Shown here piece by piece: positions 9,789 through 18,824 of a DNA stretch of 64,000 bases. The notes beneath the pieces were generated by a model. It did no database searches. It saw only the letters and a list, made by a program, of their open reading frames with translations, and was not told the DNA's origin. Both the position numbers and the translations under genes were made by a program. The DNA comes from Helicobacter ganmani (GTDB lineage Bacteria > Campylobacterota > Campylobacteria > Campylobacterales > Helicobacteraceae). Every line of letters begins with the position of its first letter. Within the stretch, counting starts at the first letter, position 1. The stretch covers positions 124,001 to 188,000 of the forward strand of contig NZ_NXLS01000002.1 in the NCBI RefSeq assembly GCF_003364315.1. The letters run 5' to 3'.

Positions 9789-9965
9789 GAAATCCACCGC
9801 GTCATTGCGAGCAAGTTTAAAAACTTGCGTGGCAATCCACAATCTAAACCAAAAGTAAATAAACAATGGAATCGTAAAACCATTAGCAAGATTTTAGATT
9901 ATGGATTGCTTTATCGTTACACTCCTCGCAATGATAGAAATGGGCGCAAGGATGCGGTGGATTTC
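9789..9965. repeat. Short inverted-repeat element, copy B/C (177 bp)
   Basis: Perfect 12-bp terminal inverted repeats GAAATCCACCGC (9789-9800) and GCGGTGGATTTC (9954-9965). Next to the left end is TCATTGCGAG with a perfect 8-bp hairpin GCAAGTTT-AA-AAACTTGC (9811-9828), then GTGGCAATCC. The right half has GGATTGCTT...CTCGCAATGA in the opposite orientation. It encodes no protein and ends 6 bp from the ridA stop codon. This is the best-defined copy of the family. Confidence 0.72.
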
Positions 9966-9970
9966 CTTAT

Positions 9971-10345
9971 TTATCCCGTTAGTGCAATACACTCAATCTC
10001 TACCAAAGCACCTTTGGGCAATGCTTTCACTGCTACCGTGCTTCTAGCGGGTTTATGCTCCCCGAAAAATTCCGCATAGATTGCATTCACAAGCACAAAA
10101 TCGTCCATATTGTTTAAAAAAATCGTAGTCTTTACAACATTTTGCAAACTACTTCCACCTGCTTTTAAAACCTCACTAAGATTACTAAGCACTTGCCTCG
10201 TCTGCGCCTCAATCCCCTCAACCAATGCTCCCTGCGGAGTCAATCCGATTTGTCCTGAAGTATAAATAATTCCTTGCGCCTTGATTGCTTGAGAATAAGG
10301 ACCAATGGCTTGGGGCGCATTTTGTGTCGCAACCACTTCTAACAT
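9971..10345 (-). CDS. ridA: RidA family enamine/imine deaminase
   Basis: Hydrolyses reactive enamine/imine intermediates released by PLP enzymes. The 124-residue length and motifs are typical: APQAIGPYSQAI, YTSGQIGLTPQG, the catalytic-arginine region (HKPARSTVAVKALPKGALVEIECIA). It is monocistronic on the minus strand. A TATAAT lies 39 bp upstream, and a repeat element sits 6 bp beyond the stop codon. Confidence 0.95.
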   Translation of the reverse strand: MLEVVATQNAPQAIGPYSQAIKAQGIIYTSGQIGLTPQGALVEGIEAQTRQVLSNLSEVLKAGGSSLQNVVKTTIFLNNMDDFVLVNAIYAEFFGEHKPARSTVAVKALPKGALVEIECIALTG

Positions 10346-10383
10346 TGAAAATCTCCTTTACTTTATTGTTTAAATGTTATAAA

Positions 10384-10389
10384 ATTATA
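10384..10389 (-). promoter_or_regulatory. -10 box of ridA
   Basis: TATAAT on the minus strand, 39 bp upstream of the ridA start. The same 70-bp interval contains TATAAA on the plus strand for the divergent gene at 10417. Confidence 0.45.
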
Positions 10390-10416
10390 GCTAAATTTAA
10401 ATTTTAAGGAAAATCT

Positions 10417-10767
10417 ATGAAATCAATTTTGAGATTCCTACTCGCTACTTTTTGTATTAGCACACTTGCAAATGCGGACAATTTCGTGCAAGCCACTAGC
10501 CCCGCTACTGAACCAAAAGTCATCGTTAAAGTCCCCCCACTCACACCTTTTGATGAAACCTTGCAAAGAGAAATGCAAAAATACCCTCAAGATTCTATGT
10601 TTTTTGTAGATGGCAAAACAGGCAAGATTCTTTCTGTCAATAAAACTCCAAGTGTAAAATCTAGCGGAGCAAATCCGGGCAAATTTTATCCAAGAGATGA
10701 AGTAAAACCAAAACCTAATGAAATAGCTCCCTACAAGATACAAGAAGAACGTATAGATTTATTATAA
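10417..10767 (+). CDS. Exported protein of unknown function
   Basis: 116 residues. It starts with a signal peptide (MKSILRFLLATFCISTLANA, cleavage expected after ANA). The mature part is polar and proline-rich, with YPQDSMFFVDGKTGKILSVNK as its only compact-looking stretch, and no cysteines. It precedes moaD by 13 bp, so it may be cotranscribed with the molybdenum cofactor genes, but nothing in it suggests a role there. Confidence 0.75.
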   Translation: MKSILRFLLATFCISTLANADNFVQATSPATEPKVIVKVPPLTPFDETLQREMQKYPQDSMFFVDGKTGKILSVNKTPSVKSSGANPGKFYPRDEVKPKPNEIAPYKIQEERIDLL

Positions 10768-10780
10768 AACAAGGCAATGA

Positions 10781-11002
10781 ATGATAGAAGTTGAATTTTT
10801 AGGACCTCTTGGCAATAAGACTTTCAAGAGCCAAGCAAAAGACTTTCACGCATTAAAACAAGAATTACAAGCGATTCCAGACTTAAAAGATTGGCTAAAA
10901 GATTGCGCCATTGCCTTAAATAACGAAATCGTTACCTCATTGGACACCCCGATTAAAAAGGGCGATAAAATCGTGTTATTGCCTCCCGTTTGTGGTGGAT
11001 AA
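10781..11002 (+). CDS. moaD: Molybdopterin synthase, small (sulfur carrier) subunit
   Basis: Ubiquitin-like sulfur carrier that donates sulfur, through a C-terminal thiocarboxylate, to precursor Z. The 73-residue protein ends in the required Gly-Gly (PPVCGG), and GDKIVLLPPV is the usual preceding strand. Its stop codon abuts the moaE ATG. First of four consecutive cofactor genes. Confidence 0.94.
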   Translation: MIEVEFLGPLGNKTFKSQAKDFHALKQELQAIPDLKDWLKDCAIALNNEIVTSLDTPIKKGDKIVLLPPVCGG

Positions 11003-11458
11003 ATGCAAACCCAAATTGATGGATTAGAAATTTTTGAAGGCGCATTGGACACTGCGGCAATTTATAAAGATTGGATTACTCTAAGCGCACAAGCCAATTT
11101 GGGAGCTAATGCAATTTTTACCGGAATCGTGCGCGCAGAAAATAGCTACGAGGGCTTAAGTTTTGATATTTATCTTCCACTGCTAGAACAATGGTTCTTG
11201 GGCTGGGTGAAAAAAGCCCTTGAAAGCGAAGTTTTGCTTAGAATGGCGCATTCTAAAGGCGATGTTTTAAACCACCAAAGTTCCTATATGGCTGGGATTT
11301 TTAGCCCACAAAGACGCGCAACGTTAGAGATTTTTGGAGATTTCATTGAGGATTTCAAACATCGTGCTCCTATTTGGAAATATGATTTGAAAAATGGACA
11401 AAGAATCTACGCAAAAGAGCGCAGTCATAGACTACCCCATAGCGGAATCCTAAGCTAA
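11003..11458 (+). CDS. moaE: Molybdopterin synthase, large (catalytic) subunit
   Basis: Forms the heterotetrameric molybdopterin synthase with MoaD. The 151-residue protein shows the family core: GANAIFTGIVRAENSYEGLSFDIY, RMAHSKGDVLNHQSSYMAGIFSPQRR and the C-terminal PIWKYDLKNGQRIYAKE with the active-site lysine region. No gap separates it from moaD. Confidence 0.95.
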   Translation: MQTQIDGLEIFEGALDTAAIYKDWITLSAQANLGANAIFTGIVRAENSYEGLSFDIYLPLLEQWFLGWVKKALESEVLLRMAHSKGDVLNHQSSYMAGIFSPQRRATLEIFGDFIEDFKHRAPIWKYDLKNGQRIYAKERSHRLPHSGILS

Positions 11459-11460
11459 AA

Positions 11461-11943
11461 ATGAAAATAGTCGCATTTACAGGAAATTCCAATAGCGGCA
11501 AAACAACCCTTATTGAGAAGTTATCCCTGCACCTAAAGACGCAAAATAAACGCGTAGGAATCATCAAACACGACCCAAAGGATAAGGCAATGTTTGATGT
11601 TGAGGGCAAGGATTCTGCACGTTTTTACCAAACGGGTGCTGATGTCGCAATTTTAGGGGCAACGCAAAGTACCTTGCGATTCCACAAAGCCTTAAGCATA
11701 AAATCCCTTGTGGGACAATTTGTAGATTATGATTATCTTTTTGTAGAGGGCTTAAAAACATTGCCCTTTCCTAGAATCTGTGTTGCTAGAGATTCCTTTG
11801 ATACGCGATTCCTGCCTTATATTCAAGCCATTGCGACAGATTCTAGTATTCCTAACCTAGAATCCTACGCCCTACCCCTTTTAAATCTGAATAATACCTT
11901 AGAAATTTTAGAATGGATTGATATAAACATAAAGGAATCTTAA
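11461..11943 (+). CDS. mobB: Molybdopterin-guanine dinucleotide biosynthesis protein MobB
   Basis: GTP-binding accessory protein of cofactor maturation. Walker A GNSNSGKTT is at residues 8-16, followed by HDPKDKAMFDVEGKDSARFYQTGAD and the FVEGLK motif. 160 residues, normal size. It lies 2 bp after moaE and abuts mog. Confidence 0.92.
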   Translation: MKIVAFTGNSNSGKTTLIEKLSLHLKTQNKRVGIIKHDPKDKAMFDVEGKDSARFYQTGADVAILGATQSTLRFHKALSIKSLVGQFVDYDYLFVEGLKTLPFPRICVARDSFDTRFLPYIQAIATDSSIPNLESYALPLLNLNNTLEILEWIDINIKES

Positions 11944-12489
11944 ATGATAGAGACAACAAAACAAAAAGCAAAAATCGGTATTTTAACCCTATCCGATAGA
12001 GCAAGTGCGGGAATCTATGAGGATATATCAGGCAAAGCAATTAAGGAAACTTTGGAGCAATACTTAATCACGCCATTTGAATGTGTTTATCGTGTGATTG
12101 GGGACGATTTGGAGGAGATTAAGCATAATCTAATAGAACTAGCCGATAGGGAATTTTGTGATTTGATTATAACAACAGGTGGGACAGGACCAGCACCACG
12201 TGATGTAACACCGGAAGCCACAGAGGCAGTTTGCCAAAAAATACTTCCGGGATTCGGTGAGTTAATGCGCCAAGTAAGTTTAAAATATGTCCCAACCGCT
12301 ATTCTTTCGCGTCAAAGCGCAGGTGTGCGGGGTAAAAGCCTAATCGTCAATCTGCCCGGCAAACCAAAATCTATCCGCGAATGCCTAGACGCAGTTTTTC
12401 CTGCGATTCCCTATTGTCTTGATTTAATCGGTGCAAGTTACCTTGAAACAGATGAAAAGATTATCAAAGCATTCCGCCCAAAGGCATAA
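11944..12489 (+). CDS. mog: Molybdopterin adenylyltransferase
   Basis: Adenylates molybdopterin before molybdate insertion. The nucleotide/MPT-binding signature TTGGTGPAPRDVTPEAT is at residues 77-93, with SAGVRGKSLIVNLPGKPKS further on. 181 residues. Last gene of the moaD-moaE-mobB-mog operon; a repeat element starts 21 bp after its stop codon. Confidence 0.95.
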   Translation: MIETTKQKAKIGILTLSDRASAGIYEDISGKAIKETLEQYLITPFECVYRVIGDDLEEIKHNLIELADREFCDLIITTGGTGPAPRDVTPEATEAVCQKILPGFGELMRQVSLKYVPTAILSRQSAGVRGKSLIVNLPGKPKSIRECLDAVFPAIPYCLDLIGASYLETDEKIIKAFRPKA

Positions 12490-12509
12490 CATAAAAATGA
12501 CTTTCTGCT

Positions 12510-12619
12510 GTCCTTACGAGCGAACCAATCTATAATATTGCATAAATAAAACTTTACAATGAAATCTTACAAAGTGAGATTTTAACTATGGATTGCTTTT
12601 GGCATTACCTCGTAAAGAC
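12510..12619. repeat. Short inverted-repeat element, copy D
   Basis: The left end GTCCTTACGAG (12510-12520) pairs with CTCGTAAAGAC (12609-12619) with one mismatch. The interior CAATCTATAATATTGCATA, followed by AATAAAA and CAATGAAATC, is nearly identical to copy E at 36.0 kb. The element starts 21 bp after the mog stop codon. Confidence 0.68.
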
Positions 12620-12648
12620 GAGTAACAAATGTTTTTAATTTGCGAGAG

Positions 12649-12699
12649 ATTATAGATTGCGACACTTACATTTGAATAATATAGCAAGTGTAATGCAAT
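12649..12699. repeat. Short inverted-repeat element, partial copy beside D
   Basis: ATTATAGATTGC at 12649-12660 is followed by the inverted pair ACACTTAC / GCAAGTGT and then GCAAT, matching the organisation of one half of copy A. It ends 17 bp from the stop codon of the minus-strand gene at 12716. Confidence 0.4.
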
Positions 12700-12715
12700 T
12701 CCATATTTTAAAATT

Positions 12716-13240
12716 TTAAGCTTTCATATTTAGTGTGAAATTTACTGAAAAATCCTCTTGCCTCCCCTCTCTTTCCTCTCGTTCTTTACGAATTTTTTCT
12801 AGCTCTTCTAACATTTTTTCTATGTAGCTTTTCTCGCTAGATTCACTCTTAGAGCGACTAACAGCCCAACCGCTTACGCTCCCATCGGCATTAATCACAA
12901 ATCCACTTGTTTCAATTTCGCCACCAAATAAGTCTTTTTTAATAGGATTCTTGGCAAGCTCATTTATATCATAAATCAATGCTTCATATTTCTCACGCAC
13001 TTTGGGGTCATCTGCCATTTCTTTTAAAATATTTGGGGCAATACTAAGATTATTCAAGCCTTTTTGCTCATTGGAGTTAAAATTAAGGTTTGAATATTTA
13101 ACTACAAGCTCACCTAAAAGTGCATTGGAAGTAGAATCACTAGAATCCTTTTGCACTCCTTGTATATCGCCAAACTTTTGGCTTTTCACATAGTCATACG
13201 CCGCTTGTGAAACATAAATATCGCCAATTTGCACTGCCAT
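12716..13240 (-). CDS. Conserved protein of unknown function (DUF6033-like)
   Basis: 174 residues without signal peptide or membrane segment. The central part (LSIAPNILKEMADDPKVREKYE and GFVINADGSVSGWAVSRS) resembles a family I associate with DUF6033, present in many Campylobacterota and Firmicutes, with unknown function. The tail is a charged helix or coiled coil (EKMLEELEKIRKEREEREGRQ) ending in FSVNFTLNMKA. Monocistronic. Family assignment is tentative. Confidence 0.6.
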   Translation of the reverse strand: MAVQIGDIYVSQAAYDYVKSQKFGDIQGVQKDSSDSTSNALLGELVVKYSNLNFNSNEQKGLNNLSIAPNILKEMADDPKVREKYEALIYDINELAKNPIKKDLFGGEIETSGFVINADGSVSGWAVSRSKSESSEKSYIEKMLEELEKIRKEREEREGRQEDFSVNFTLNMKA

Positions 13241-13409
13241 TACTTACTCCTTAAATAGAATTGTATAGACTATATCGGCATTTGAGGACAAAAATAAAGA
13301 GAAAAAATTAAGTTTCCGCACTATTGTGCAAGTATTGTTGTGAGATAACATATTAGCATTTTGTGCTTAGGGGAGGATTTATCCCAAAAGCACCAATGCA
13401 CAATCTAAG

Positions 13410-13760
13410 CTATACAAGTTCTACGATTGCCATAGGAGCAGCGTCGCCTACTCTCATTCTTGTTTTGATAATTCTTGTATAACCACCATTTTTGTTAGAA
13501 TATTTTGGTGCAATCTCTTTGACTAATTTTTTCACAGAATCTTTATGTTGCAAATGAGAGAAAACCAAACGATGTGCCATAGAATCATCTTTTTTTGCTT
13601 TTGTAATTAGTTTTTCAAAATAGCTTTGCAATTCTTTTGCCTTTGGCAATGTAGTTTCAATCTTTTCGCTAGCAATTAAAGCAATTGAAAGATTTTTTAG
13701 TAAAGCTTTTCTATGAGAACTTGTTCTTCCTAGCTTTCTATATCCGTGTCCGTGTCTCAT
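13410..13760 (-). CDS. rplQ: 50S ribosomal protein L17
   Basis: 116 residues, starting [20 protein letters not shown], the family signature. Last gene of the alpha-type cluster (rpmJ-rpsM-rpsK-rpsD-rpoA-rplQ), 13 bp after rpoA. Confidence 0.98.
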   Translation of the reverse strand: MRHGHGYRKLGRTSSHRKALLKNLSIALIASEKIETTLPKAKELQSYFEKLITKAKKDDSMAHRLVFSHLQHKDSVKKLVKEIAPKYSNKNGGYTRIIKTRMRVGDAAPMAIVELV

Positions 13761-13773
13761 TTCTTATCCTTTT

Positions 13774-14763
13774 TTAGTTAGAAAATTTTTTCTTAAGTAG
13801 CGCAACCAAATCTTCTGGAATTTCTTTACCCACAGGATAACCTAGTTCATCTAGCTTTGTGGTGATTTCATCTAAAGATTTTTTACCTAAGTTTTTAATG
13901 TTTTTAATTTGGTCTTCATTCAAAAGCACGAGCTCTCCTAGATATTTAATGCCTGACCTGTCTAAGCAGTTAAAGCAACGCGCACTAAAATTCAAACTAT
14001 CAATAGTTTGCAACAATGTTTTAATTTCTGGATGATCTTCATCTCCATTATTGATTTCTGGCACTTCAATGTTAAGTTCTGTATTGAAAATAGCCATTTG
14101 TTTGTGCATTACACTTAAAGCATTTTTGAAAGCTGTCAGCGGTTCTACCTGACCATCGGTTTGAATATCAAAAATAACTTTTTCATAATTTGGATCATCT
14201 TCTACAAGTATATTTTCAGTATTGTAGGTAACATTCGTAACGGGTGTAAAATAAGAGTCAAGCGGCATAAAACCTTCTGGCACTTGATTGCGAATCTCTT
14301 CACTTGGCACATAACCAATTCCCCTACAAATTACAATAGAAAAATTCAACACTGCATCTTCGTTAATGGTTGCCAAATGAATATTTGGAGTAACAACTTC
14401 CACTAATTCGTTAGCCAAATCTGCACCTGTAATAACCTTTGGACCTATAAATTTATAATCCACGCTGATACTTTCGTTTTCATCTTTACTCTTAAAACGA
14501 ACTGTCTTAAGATTCACAATGAAATGCGATACATCTTCTACCATACCACGCACGGAATCAAATTCGTGCGCCACACCAGCAATTCGCAACGCAATAGGAG
14601 CGAAACCAACAGAACTTCCAAGCAATAATCTACGCAAAGGATGAGCCAAAGTAATAGCATACCCTGATTCAAAAGGATAGGCAATAATTTGAACTCTATT
14701 GACGCTAATTTCTTTTACTTCAATTTTTGTTGGAACATGTGGAGAAGTTTTAATATTTTTCAT
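13774..14763 (-). CDS. rpoA: RNA polymerase alpha subunit
   Basis: 329 residues with both domains: the N-terminal dimerisation domain (residues 1-230, GYAITLAHPLRRLLLGSSVG) that assembles beta and beta', and a C-terminal helix-hairpin-helix domain (about 255-320, CLDRSGIKYLGELVLL and KNLGKKSLDEI) that contacts UP elements and activators. It lies between rpsD and rplQ. Confidence 0.98.
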   Translation of the reverse strand: MKNIKTSPHVPTKIEVKEISVNRVQIIAYPFESGYAITLAHPLRRLLLGSSVGFAPIALRIAGVAHEFDSVRGMVEDVSHFIVNLKTVRFKSKDENESISVDYKFIGPKVITGADLANELVEVVTPNIHLATINEDAVLNFSIVICRGIGYVPSEEIRNQVPEGFMPLDSYFTPVTNVTYNTENILVEDDPNYEKVIFDIQTDGQVEPLTAFKNALSVMHKQMAIFNTELNIEVPEINNGDEDHPEIKTLLQTIDSLNFSARCFNCLDRSGIKYLGELVLLNEDQIKNIKNLGKKSLDEITTKLDELGYPVGKEIPEDLVALLKKKFSN

Positions 14764-14782
14764 ACTAACACCTTCCTACAAA

Positions 14783-15409
14783 TTATTTAGAATACAACTC
14801 AACAATGAGCCTTTCTTCAATTGGAATTACTACCTCTTCTCTTTCTGGTAAGCGTGTAAAGATTCCAAATACTTTATCTTGATCCACATCTACCCAAGGA
14901 ACGATTCCTGTTTGCTTTGTTAGCTCAATCGCTCTTTGAATTTGTGGATTTTTTTTGCTTTTTTCACAAATTTCTATCTTTTGTCCTACTCCTACAAGAG
15001 AGGAAGGAATGTCTATTTTCTTGCCATTTACAAGAATATGTCCATGCACAACAAGTTGCCTTGCAAAACGTCTCGTTGTAGCAAAACCCATTCTATAAAC
15101 AACATTATCCAATCTTCTTTCAATTAGTTTGACGAGATTCTCTCCCGTATTACCTTCTAAACGATTCGCCTCAACAAAAATTGAACGAAATTGTTTTTCA
15201 GAGATTCCATACATCATTCTTGCTTTCTGTTTCTCACGAAGCTGAATCCCATATTCTGAAATTTTTCCTCTTCTTTGCCCGTGTTGTCCCGGACCATAAG
15301 GACGTTTATCTAATGCACTTTTCCCTGCTAATCTACGCTCGCCCTTTAGTGCAAGATTAACACCAAATCTTCTTTCAATTTTTTCAACAGGACCTCTGTA
15401 TCTAGCCAT
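14783..15409 (-). CDS. rpsD: 30S ribosomal protein S4
   Basis: 208 residues, with the N-terminal [16 protein letters not shown] and an S4 RNA-binding domain at about residues 98-160 ([22 protein letters not shown]). It lacks the zinc-binding cysteines of the other S4 type. It assembles early on 16S rRNA and sits before rpoA. Confidence 0.98.
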   Translation of the reverse strand: MARYRGPVEKIERRFGVNLALKGERRLAGKSALDKRPYGPGQHGQRRGKISEYGIQLREKQKARMMYGISEKQFRSIFVEANRLEGNTGENLVKLIERRLDNVVYRMGFATTRRFARQLVVHGHILVNGKKIDIPSSLVGVGQKIEICEKSKKNPQIQRAIELTKQTGIVPWVDVDQDKVFGIFTRLPEREEVVIPIEERLIVELYSK

Positions 15410-15418
15410 TATCTCTCC

Positions 15419-15811
15419 TTACACTCTTCTTCGTTTTGGCGCACGACAACCATTGTGTGGCAATGGTGTAACATCTTTAAACCATAAAACTTTAATGCCT
15501 TCAATGCTTCCTAAACTTTTTACTGCAGTTTCTCTACCGCTACCTGGACCTTGAATTTTTACTCCCAATTCCTTGATTCCATGTTCTTTTGCTTTGGAAA
15601 CTGCATCCTCTACTGCTTGTTGTGCAGCATAAGGAGTTGATTTTTTACTTCCTTTAAAACCTAATGCACCTGCTGTGCTCCAGCAAATAACATTTCCCAT
15701 TTCATCTGTGATGGTTACGCTTGTATTGTTAAAAGCAGCCGAAATATGAATGATTCCTTTTGCAATATTTTTCTTAACAATTCTTTTTTTATTTACATTT
15801 CTTTTAGCCAT
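15419..15811 (-). CDS. rpsK: 30S ribosomal protein S11
   Basis: 130 residues, with conserved [18 protein letters not shown] and the C-terminal [18 protein letters not shown]. Part of the 30S platform; 9 bp separate it from rpsM. Confidence 0.98.
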   Translation of the reverse strand: MAKRNVNKKRIVKKNIAKGIIHISAAFNNTSVTITDEMGNVICWSTAGALGFKGSKKSTPYAAQQAVEDAVSKAKEHGIKELGVKIQGPGSGRETAVKSLGSIEGIKVLWFKDVTPLPHNGCRAPKRRRV

Positions 15812-15820
15812 TATTTACTC

Positions 15821-16189
15821 CTATTTTGATGCACTACCAACAGTTTTTTTCTTGCCTTTACGTGTTCTTGCATTGTTTTTTGTTGTTTGACCGCGAACAG
15901 GCAGACCTTTACGATGTCTAAGACCACGATAGTTTCCTAAATCCATAAGAGCTTTAATGTCCATTGTAACTTTTTTGCGCAAATCACCCTCTACGATATG
16001 ATGAGATTGTATTTCTTTAGCAATAGAAGAAACTTCATCTTCACCAAGGTCTTGAACCCTTTTGTCATAAGAGATATTTACAGCATTTAAAATATCTCTT
16101 GATGTCTTTAAACCAATACCATAAATATAGGTTAAAGCATATTCAATTCTCTTTTTTTTGGGTAAATCAACACCAGCAATTCTCGCCAT
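15821..16189 (-). CDS. rpsM: 30S ribosomal protein S13
   Basis: 122 residues, starting [21 protein letters not shown], with the [25 protein letters not shown]-type tail (residues about 92-113) that contacts the P-site tRNA. Follows rpmJ by 11 bp. Confidence 0.98.
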   Translation of the reverse strand: MARIAGVDLPKKKRIEYALTYIYGIGLKTSRDILNAVNISYDKRVQDLGEDEVSSIAKEIQSHHIVEGDLRKKVTMDIKALMDLGNYRGLRHRKGLPVRGQTTKNNARTRKGKKKTVGSASK

Positions 16190-16200
16190 TATATTTCCTT

Positions 16201-16314
16201 TTATCCTTGTCTTTGTTTATGTTTTGGATTCTCGCAAATCACTCGAATCACGCCTTTTCTCTTAATAACCTTGCATTTGTCGCACATTTTTTTGACAGAA
16301 GGTCTCACTTTCAT
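16201..16314 (-). CDS. rpmJ: 50S ribosomal protein L36
   Basis: A 37-residue gene. The protein runs [15 protein letters not shown] ... [17 protein letters not shown], with the CxxC...C...H zinc-ribbon pattern of the zinc-type L36. It leads the alpha cluster behind its own -10 box and, unusually, is 250 bp away from infA. Confidence 0.97.
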   Translation of the reverse strand: MKVRPSVKKMCDKCKVIKRKGVIRVICENPKHKQRQG

Positions 16315-16346
16315 AGCTTGCTCCTAACTTCAAAGGCAAATGCCTT

Positions 16347-16352
16347 ATTATA
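16347..16352 (-). promoter_or_regulatory. -10 box for rpmJ and the alpha cluster
   Basis: TATAAT on the minus strand, 33 bp upstream of rpmJ. The leader between contains the small inverted repeat AAGGCAAATGCCTT. The 250-bp gap to infA otherwise shows no gene, so a secondary promoter here is reasonable. Confidence 0.5.
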
Positions 16353-16566
16353 ATACTTTAGCGTCCCATTTAGAAAATATCTAAACTATGCCTTTGGAAT
16401 GTTTTAAAAAAAATTTATCACTTCCCATTTCTCAATAGGCATTGAGTTTATAGTCCTCAAAGGCTTATCCAACACCACCCAAACGACTATGTTGCAATTT
16501 AACACTTTAGATTCAAGTTTAATTTTTGCAATAAAGAGCGGATTATATTTAAATTCTCATTAAAAA

Positions 16567-16785
16567 CTACTTATATCTAAAAGTAATTCTTCCTTTATCT
16601 AAGCTATAAGGAGTTAATTCTAGCTTCACTTTATCGCCTTGTAGAATCTTAATATAATGCATTCGCATACGTCCAGCAATATGACATAAAATAATATGTC
16701 CATTTTCAAGCTCCACACGAAAGGTTGCATTTGGCAAAGCTTCCTTTACAATTCCATCTACTTCAATTACATCATCTTTTGCCAC
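16567..16785 (-). CDS. infA: Translation initiation factor IF-1
   Basis: 72-residue OB-fold protein that blocks the A site during initiation. [20 protein letters not shown] and [23 protein letters not shown]-type ends are typical. It lies 21 bp after map. Confidence 0.98.
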   Translation of the reverse strand: MAKDDVIEVDGIVKEALPNATFRVELENGHIILCHIAGRMRMHYIKILQGDKVKLELTPYSLDKGRITFRYK

Positions 16786-16806
16786 TTATTTTCCTTTTGA
16801 CCTCTT

Positions 16807-17565
16807 TTATTCCAAAGATAAAATTTCAGCTTTATTCCTAATAATTGCCACCGTATGTTCATAATGGCTCCCCCTTAATCCATCTACCGAAACTACACTC
16901 CAATCATCTTCCAAAATGAAAGGCTCGCTTTCCTTTTGACAAATCATCGGCTCAATACAAAAAACCATTCCTTCTTTGATTTTATCACCTTGCTTAGCTT
17001 TTTTTCCTTCCAAATAATTAGGAATCTCCGGCTCTTCATGAGGCTTTCTACCGATTCCATGCCCACAAAAACCATGCAAAGGAACATAACCATAATCCAA
17101 AATAAATTGCTCTATCAGAGCACTTAATTCTTTAAAATGCATACCTACTTTAATTTGACTAATAGCAAAATATAAGGCGTCCCTAGAACAAGCAATTAAC
17201 CGCTCGTCGCTTTGAGAAATATTGCCTACACCGCAAGTAATTGCCGCATCACCATACCAACCATTGAGCTGTGTGCCAATATCAAGCCCTACAATATCTC
17301 CCTCTTGTAATTTATAATCATTTGGGATTCCGTGTATAATAACTTCATTAACAGAAATACAAATGGAACCGGGAAATCCATAAAGCCCTTTAAAAGATGG
17401 GGTTGCTCCGCAGGAGAGAATCATTTCTTCTCCCATTTGGTCTAATTCTTTTAAAGTAATACCGGGCTTGATTTGACTTTTGAGATGATTTAGAGTTTTA
17501 CCTACAATTCTATTTGCAGCCCTTAAAGCTTCAATTTCAGGTGGTTTTCTAATTGCAATTGACAT
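16807..17565 (-). CDS. map: Methionine aminopeptidase, type I
   Basis: Removes the initiator methionine from nascent proteins. 252 residues with the pita-bread fold ligands visible in DIGTQLNGWYGDAAIT (two Asp), HGFCGHGIGRKPHEEP (His) and FCIEPM (Glu), plus the C-terminal HYEHTVAI (Glu). The start codon overlaps the secY stop by one base. Confidence 0.97.
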   Translation of the reverse strand: MSIAIRKPPEIEALRAANRIVGKTLNHLKSQIKPGITLKELDQMGEEMILSCGATPSFKGLYGFPGSICISVNEVIIHGIPNDYKLQEGDIVGLDIGTQLNGWYGDAAITCGVGNISQSDERLIACSRDALYFAISQIKVGMHFKELSALIEQFILDYGYVPLHGFCGHGIGRKPHEEPEIPNYLEGKKAKQGDKIKEGMVFCIEPMICQKESEPFILEDDWSVVSVDGLRGSHYEHTVAIIRNKAEILSLE

Positions 17566-18824
17566 TATAATCCCACTGCACTAAGTGTTTTATACTTATT
17601 CATATAAATTTGAGCTTCAATTTTGCGCATTGTATCCACTGCAACTTGAACAACAATCAAAACAGCTGTTCCTCCAAAATAAAATGGAACTCCGGAAGCC
17701 TTTACTAAAACCCACGGCAAAGTTGCAATAATTGCTAGATATAAAGCACCCCAAAAGGTTAATTTATTTGCAACTTCCGTCAAGAAATTCGCTGTGCCCT
17801 CGCCCGGTCTAATGCCAGGTATAAATCCACCTTGACGTTTAAGATTCTCTGAAATATCTTTAGCATTAAATACAATAGAAGCATAAAAATACGCAAAAAA
17901 TACTACCAAAAAGAACATCAGCACATTATACAAATAACCATTAGGATTCAAAAAATCAGCAATTTGCATTACGATGCTATTAGAAGAACTTTGCAGAATT
18001 GTGCTAGGAAACATTAAAAGAGCCGACGCGAAAATGGGTGGAATCACTCCACTTAAATTCATCTTAATAGGAATGTAATTCATAATGCGTTTGTCTTGAT
18101 TTTGCATAACTACCTTACGAGAATAAGAAATAGGAATCCTACGCTCTCCTAATTCTATAAAAATAATGCTAGCAACAGTTACCACGATAACCACAGCAAT
18201 AAACAACAACACAAGCCAACTAATTTGATTTGTATTCACCAAGTTAAATGTCCCTGCGATTGCACTTGGGATTCCAGACACAATTCCCCCAAAGATAATT
18301 AAGCTGATTCCATTGCCAATGCCTCTTTGTGTAATTTGTTCTCCAATCCACATCAACAGCATTGTTCCACAGAGCATAGAAAAAGCAGAAATAGCAATAA
18401 AAACATTCATATCAATCATAATTGCGCCATTTGCTCCTGTGCCTAAACTTTTTAATCCAATAGAAACACCAATGGCTTGAATCAATGTAATCGCAACGGT
18501 GGTATAACGTATAATTTGCATATATTTTTGCATTCCATCACGTTCTTTTTTCATTTTGCCAAGATTTGGAAATGTCGCAGCAAGGAGTTCCATAATAATA
18601 GAAGCCGTAATATAAGGCATAATTCCAAGAGAAATAATACTAAGTCTCTCTACTGCATTACCACTAAACATATTAAATAACCCCAAAGCATTGGAGGCAT
18701 TGTTGTCAAAAAAAGCTTTAATCACCGTCGTATCAACGCCCGGAACAGGAACATAAGCCAATACACGATAGGCTAAAAGAAAGCCTAAAGTAATAAGAAT
18801 CTTATTGACGATTGTCTTGTTCAT
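17565..18824 (-). CDS. secY: Protein translocase subunit SecY
   Basis: Ten-helix channel protein of the Sec translocon, 419 residues. It starts [20 protein letters not shown]; the signature GIMPYITASIIMELL (about residues 67-81) and the cytoplasmic GIRPGEGTANFL loop are present. Its ATG overlaps the rplO stop by one base, keeping the spc order. Confidence 0.98.
   Translation of the reverse strand: MNKTIVNKILITLGFLLAYRVLAYVPVPGVDTTVIKAFFDNNASNALGLFNMFSGNAVERLSIISLGIMPYITASIIMELLAATFPNLGKMKKERDGMQKYMQIIRYTTVAITLIQAIGVSIGLKSLGTGANGAIMIDMNVFIAISAFSMLCGTMLLMWIGEQITQRGIGNGISLIIFGGIVSGIPSAIAGTFNLVNTNQISWLVLLFIAVVIVVTVASIIFIELGERRIPISYSRKVVMQNQDKRIMNYIPIKMNLSGVIPPIFASALLMFPSTILQSSSNSIVMQIADFLNPNGYLYNVLMFFLVVFFAYFYASIVFNAKDISENLKRQGGFIPGIRPGEGTANFLTEVANKLTFWGALYLAIIATLPWVLVKASGVPFYFGGTAVLIVVQVAVDTMRKIEAQIYMNKYKTLSAVGL

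Noticed and set aside
9684-10079. Open frames of 60-84 residues across the repeat element near ridA
   Set aside because: They read through the inverted-repeat element and the antisense of ridA; no ribosome binding site and no protein-like composition.
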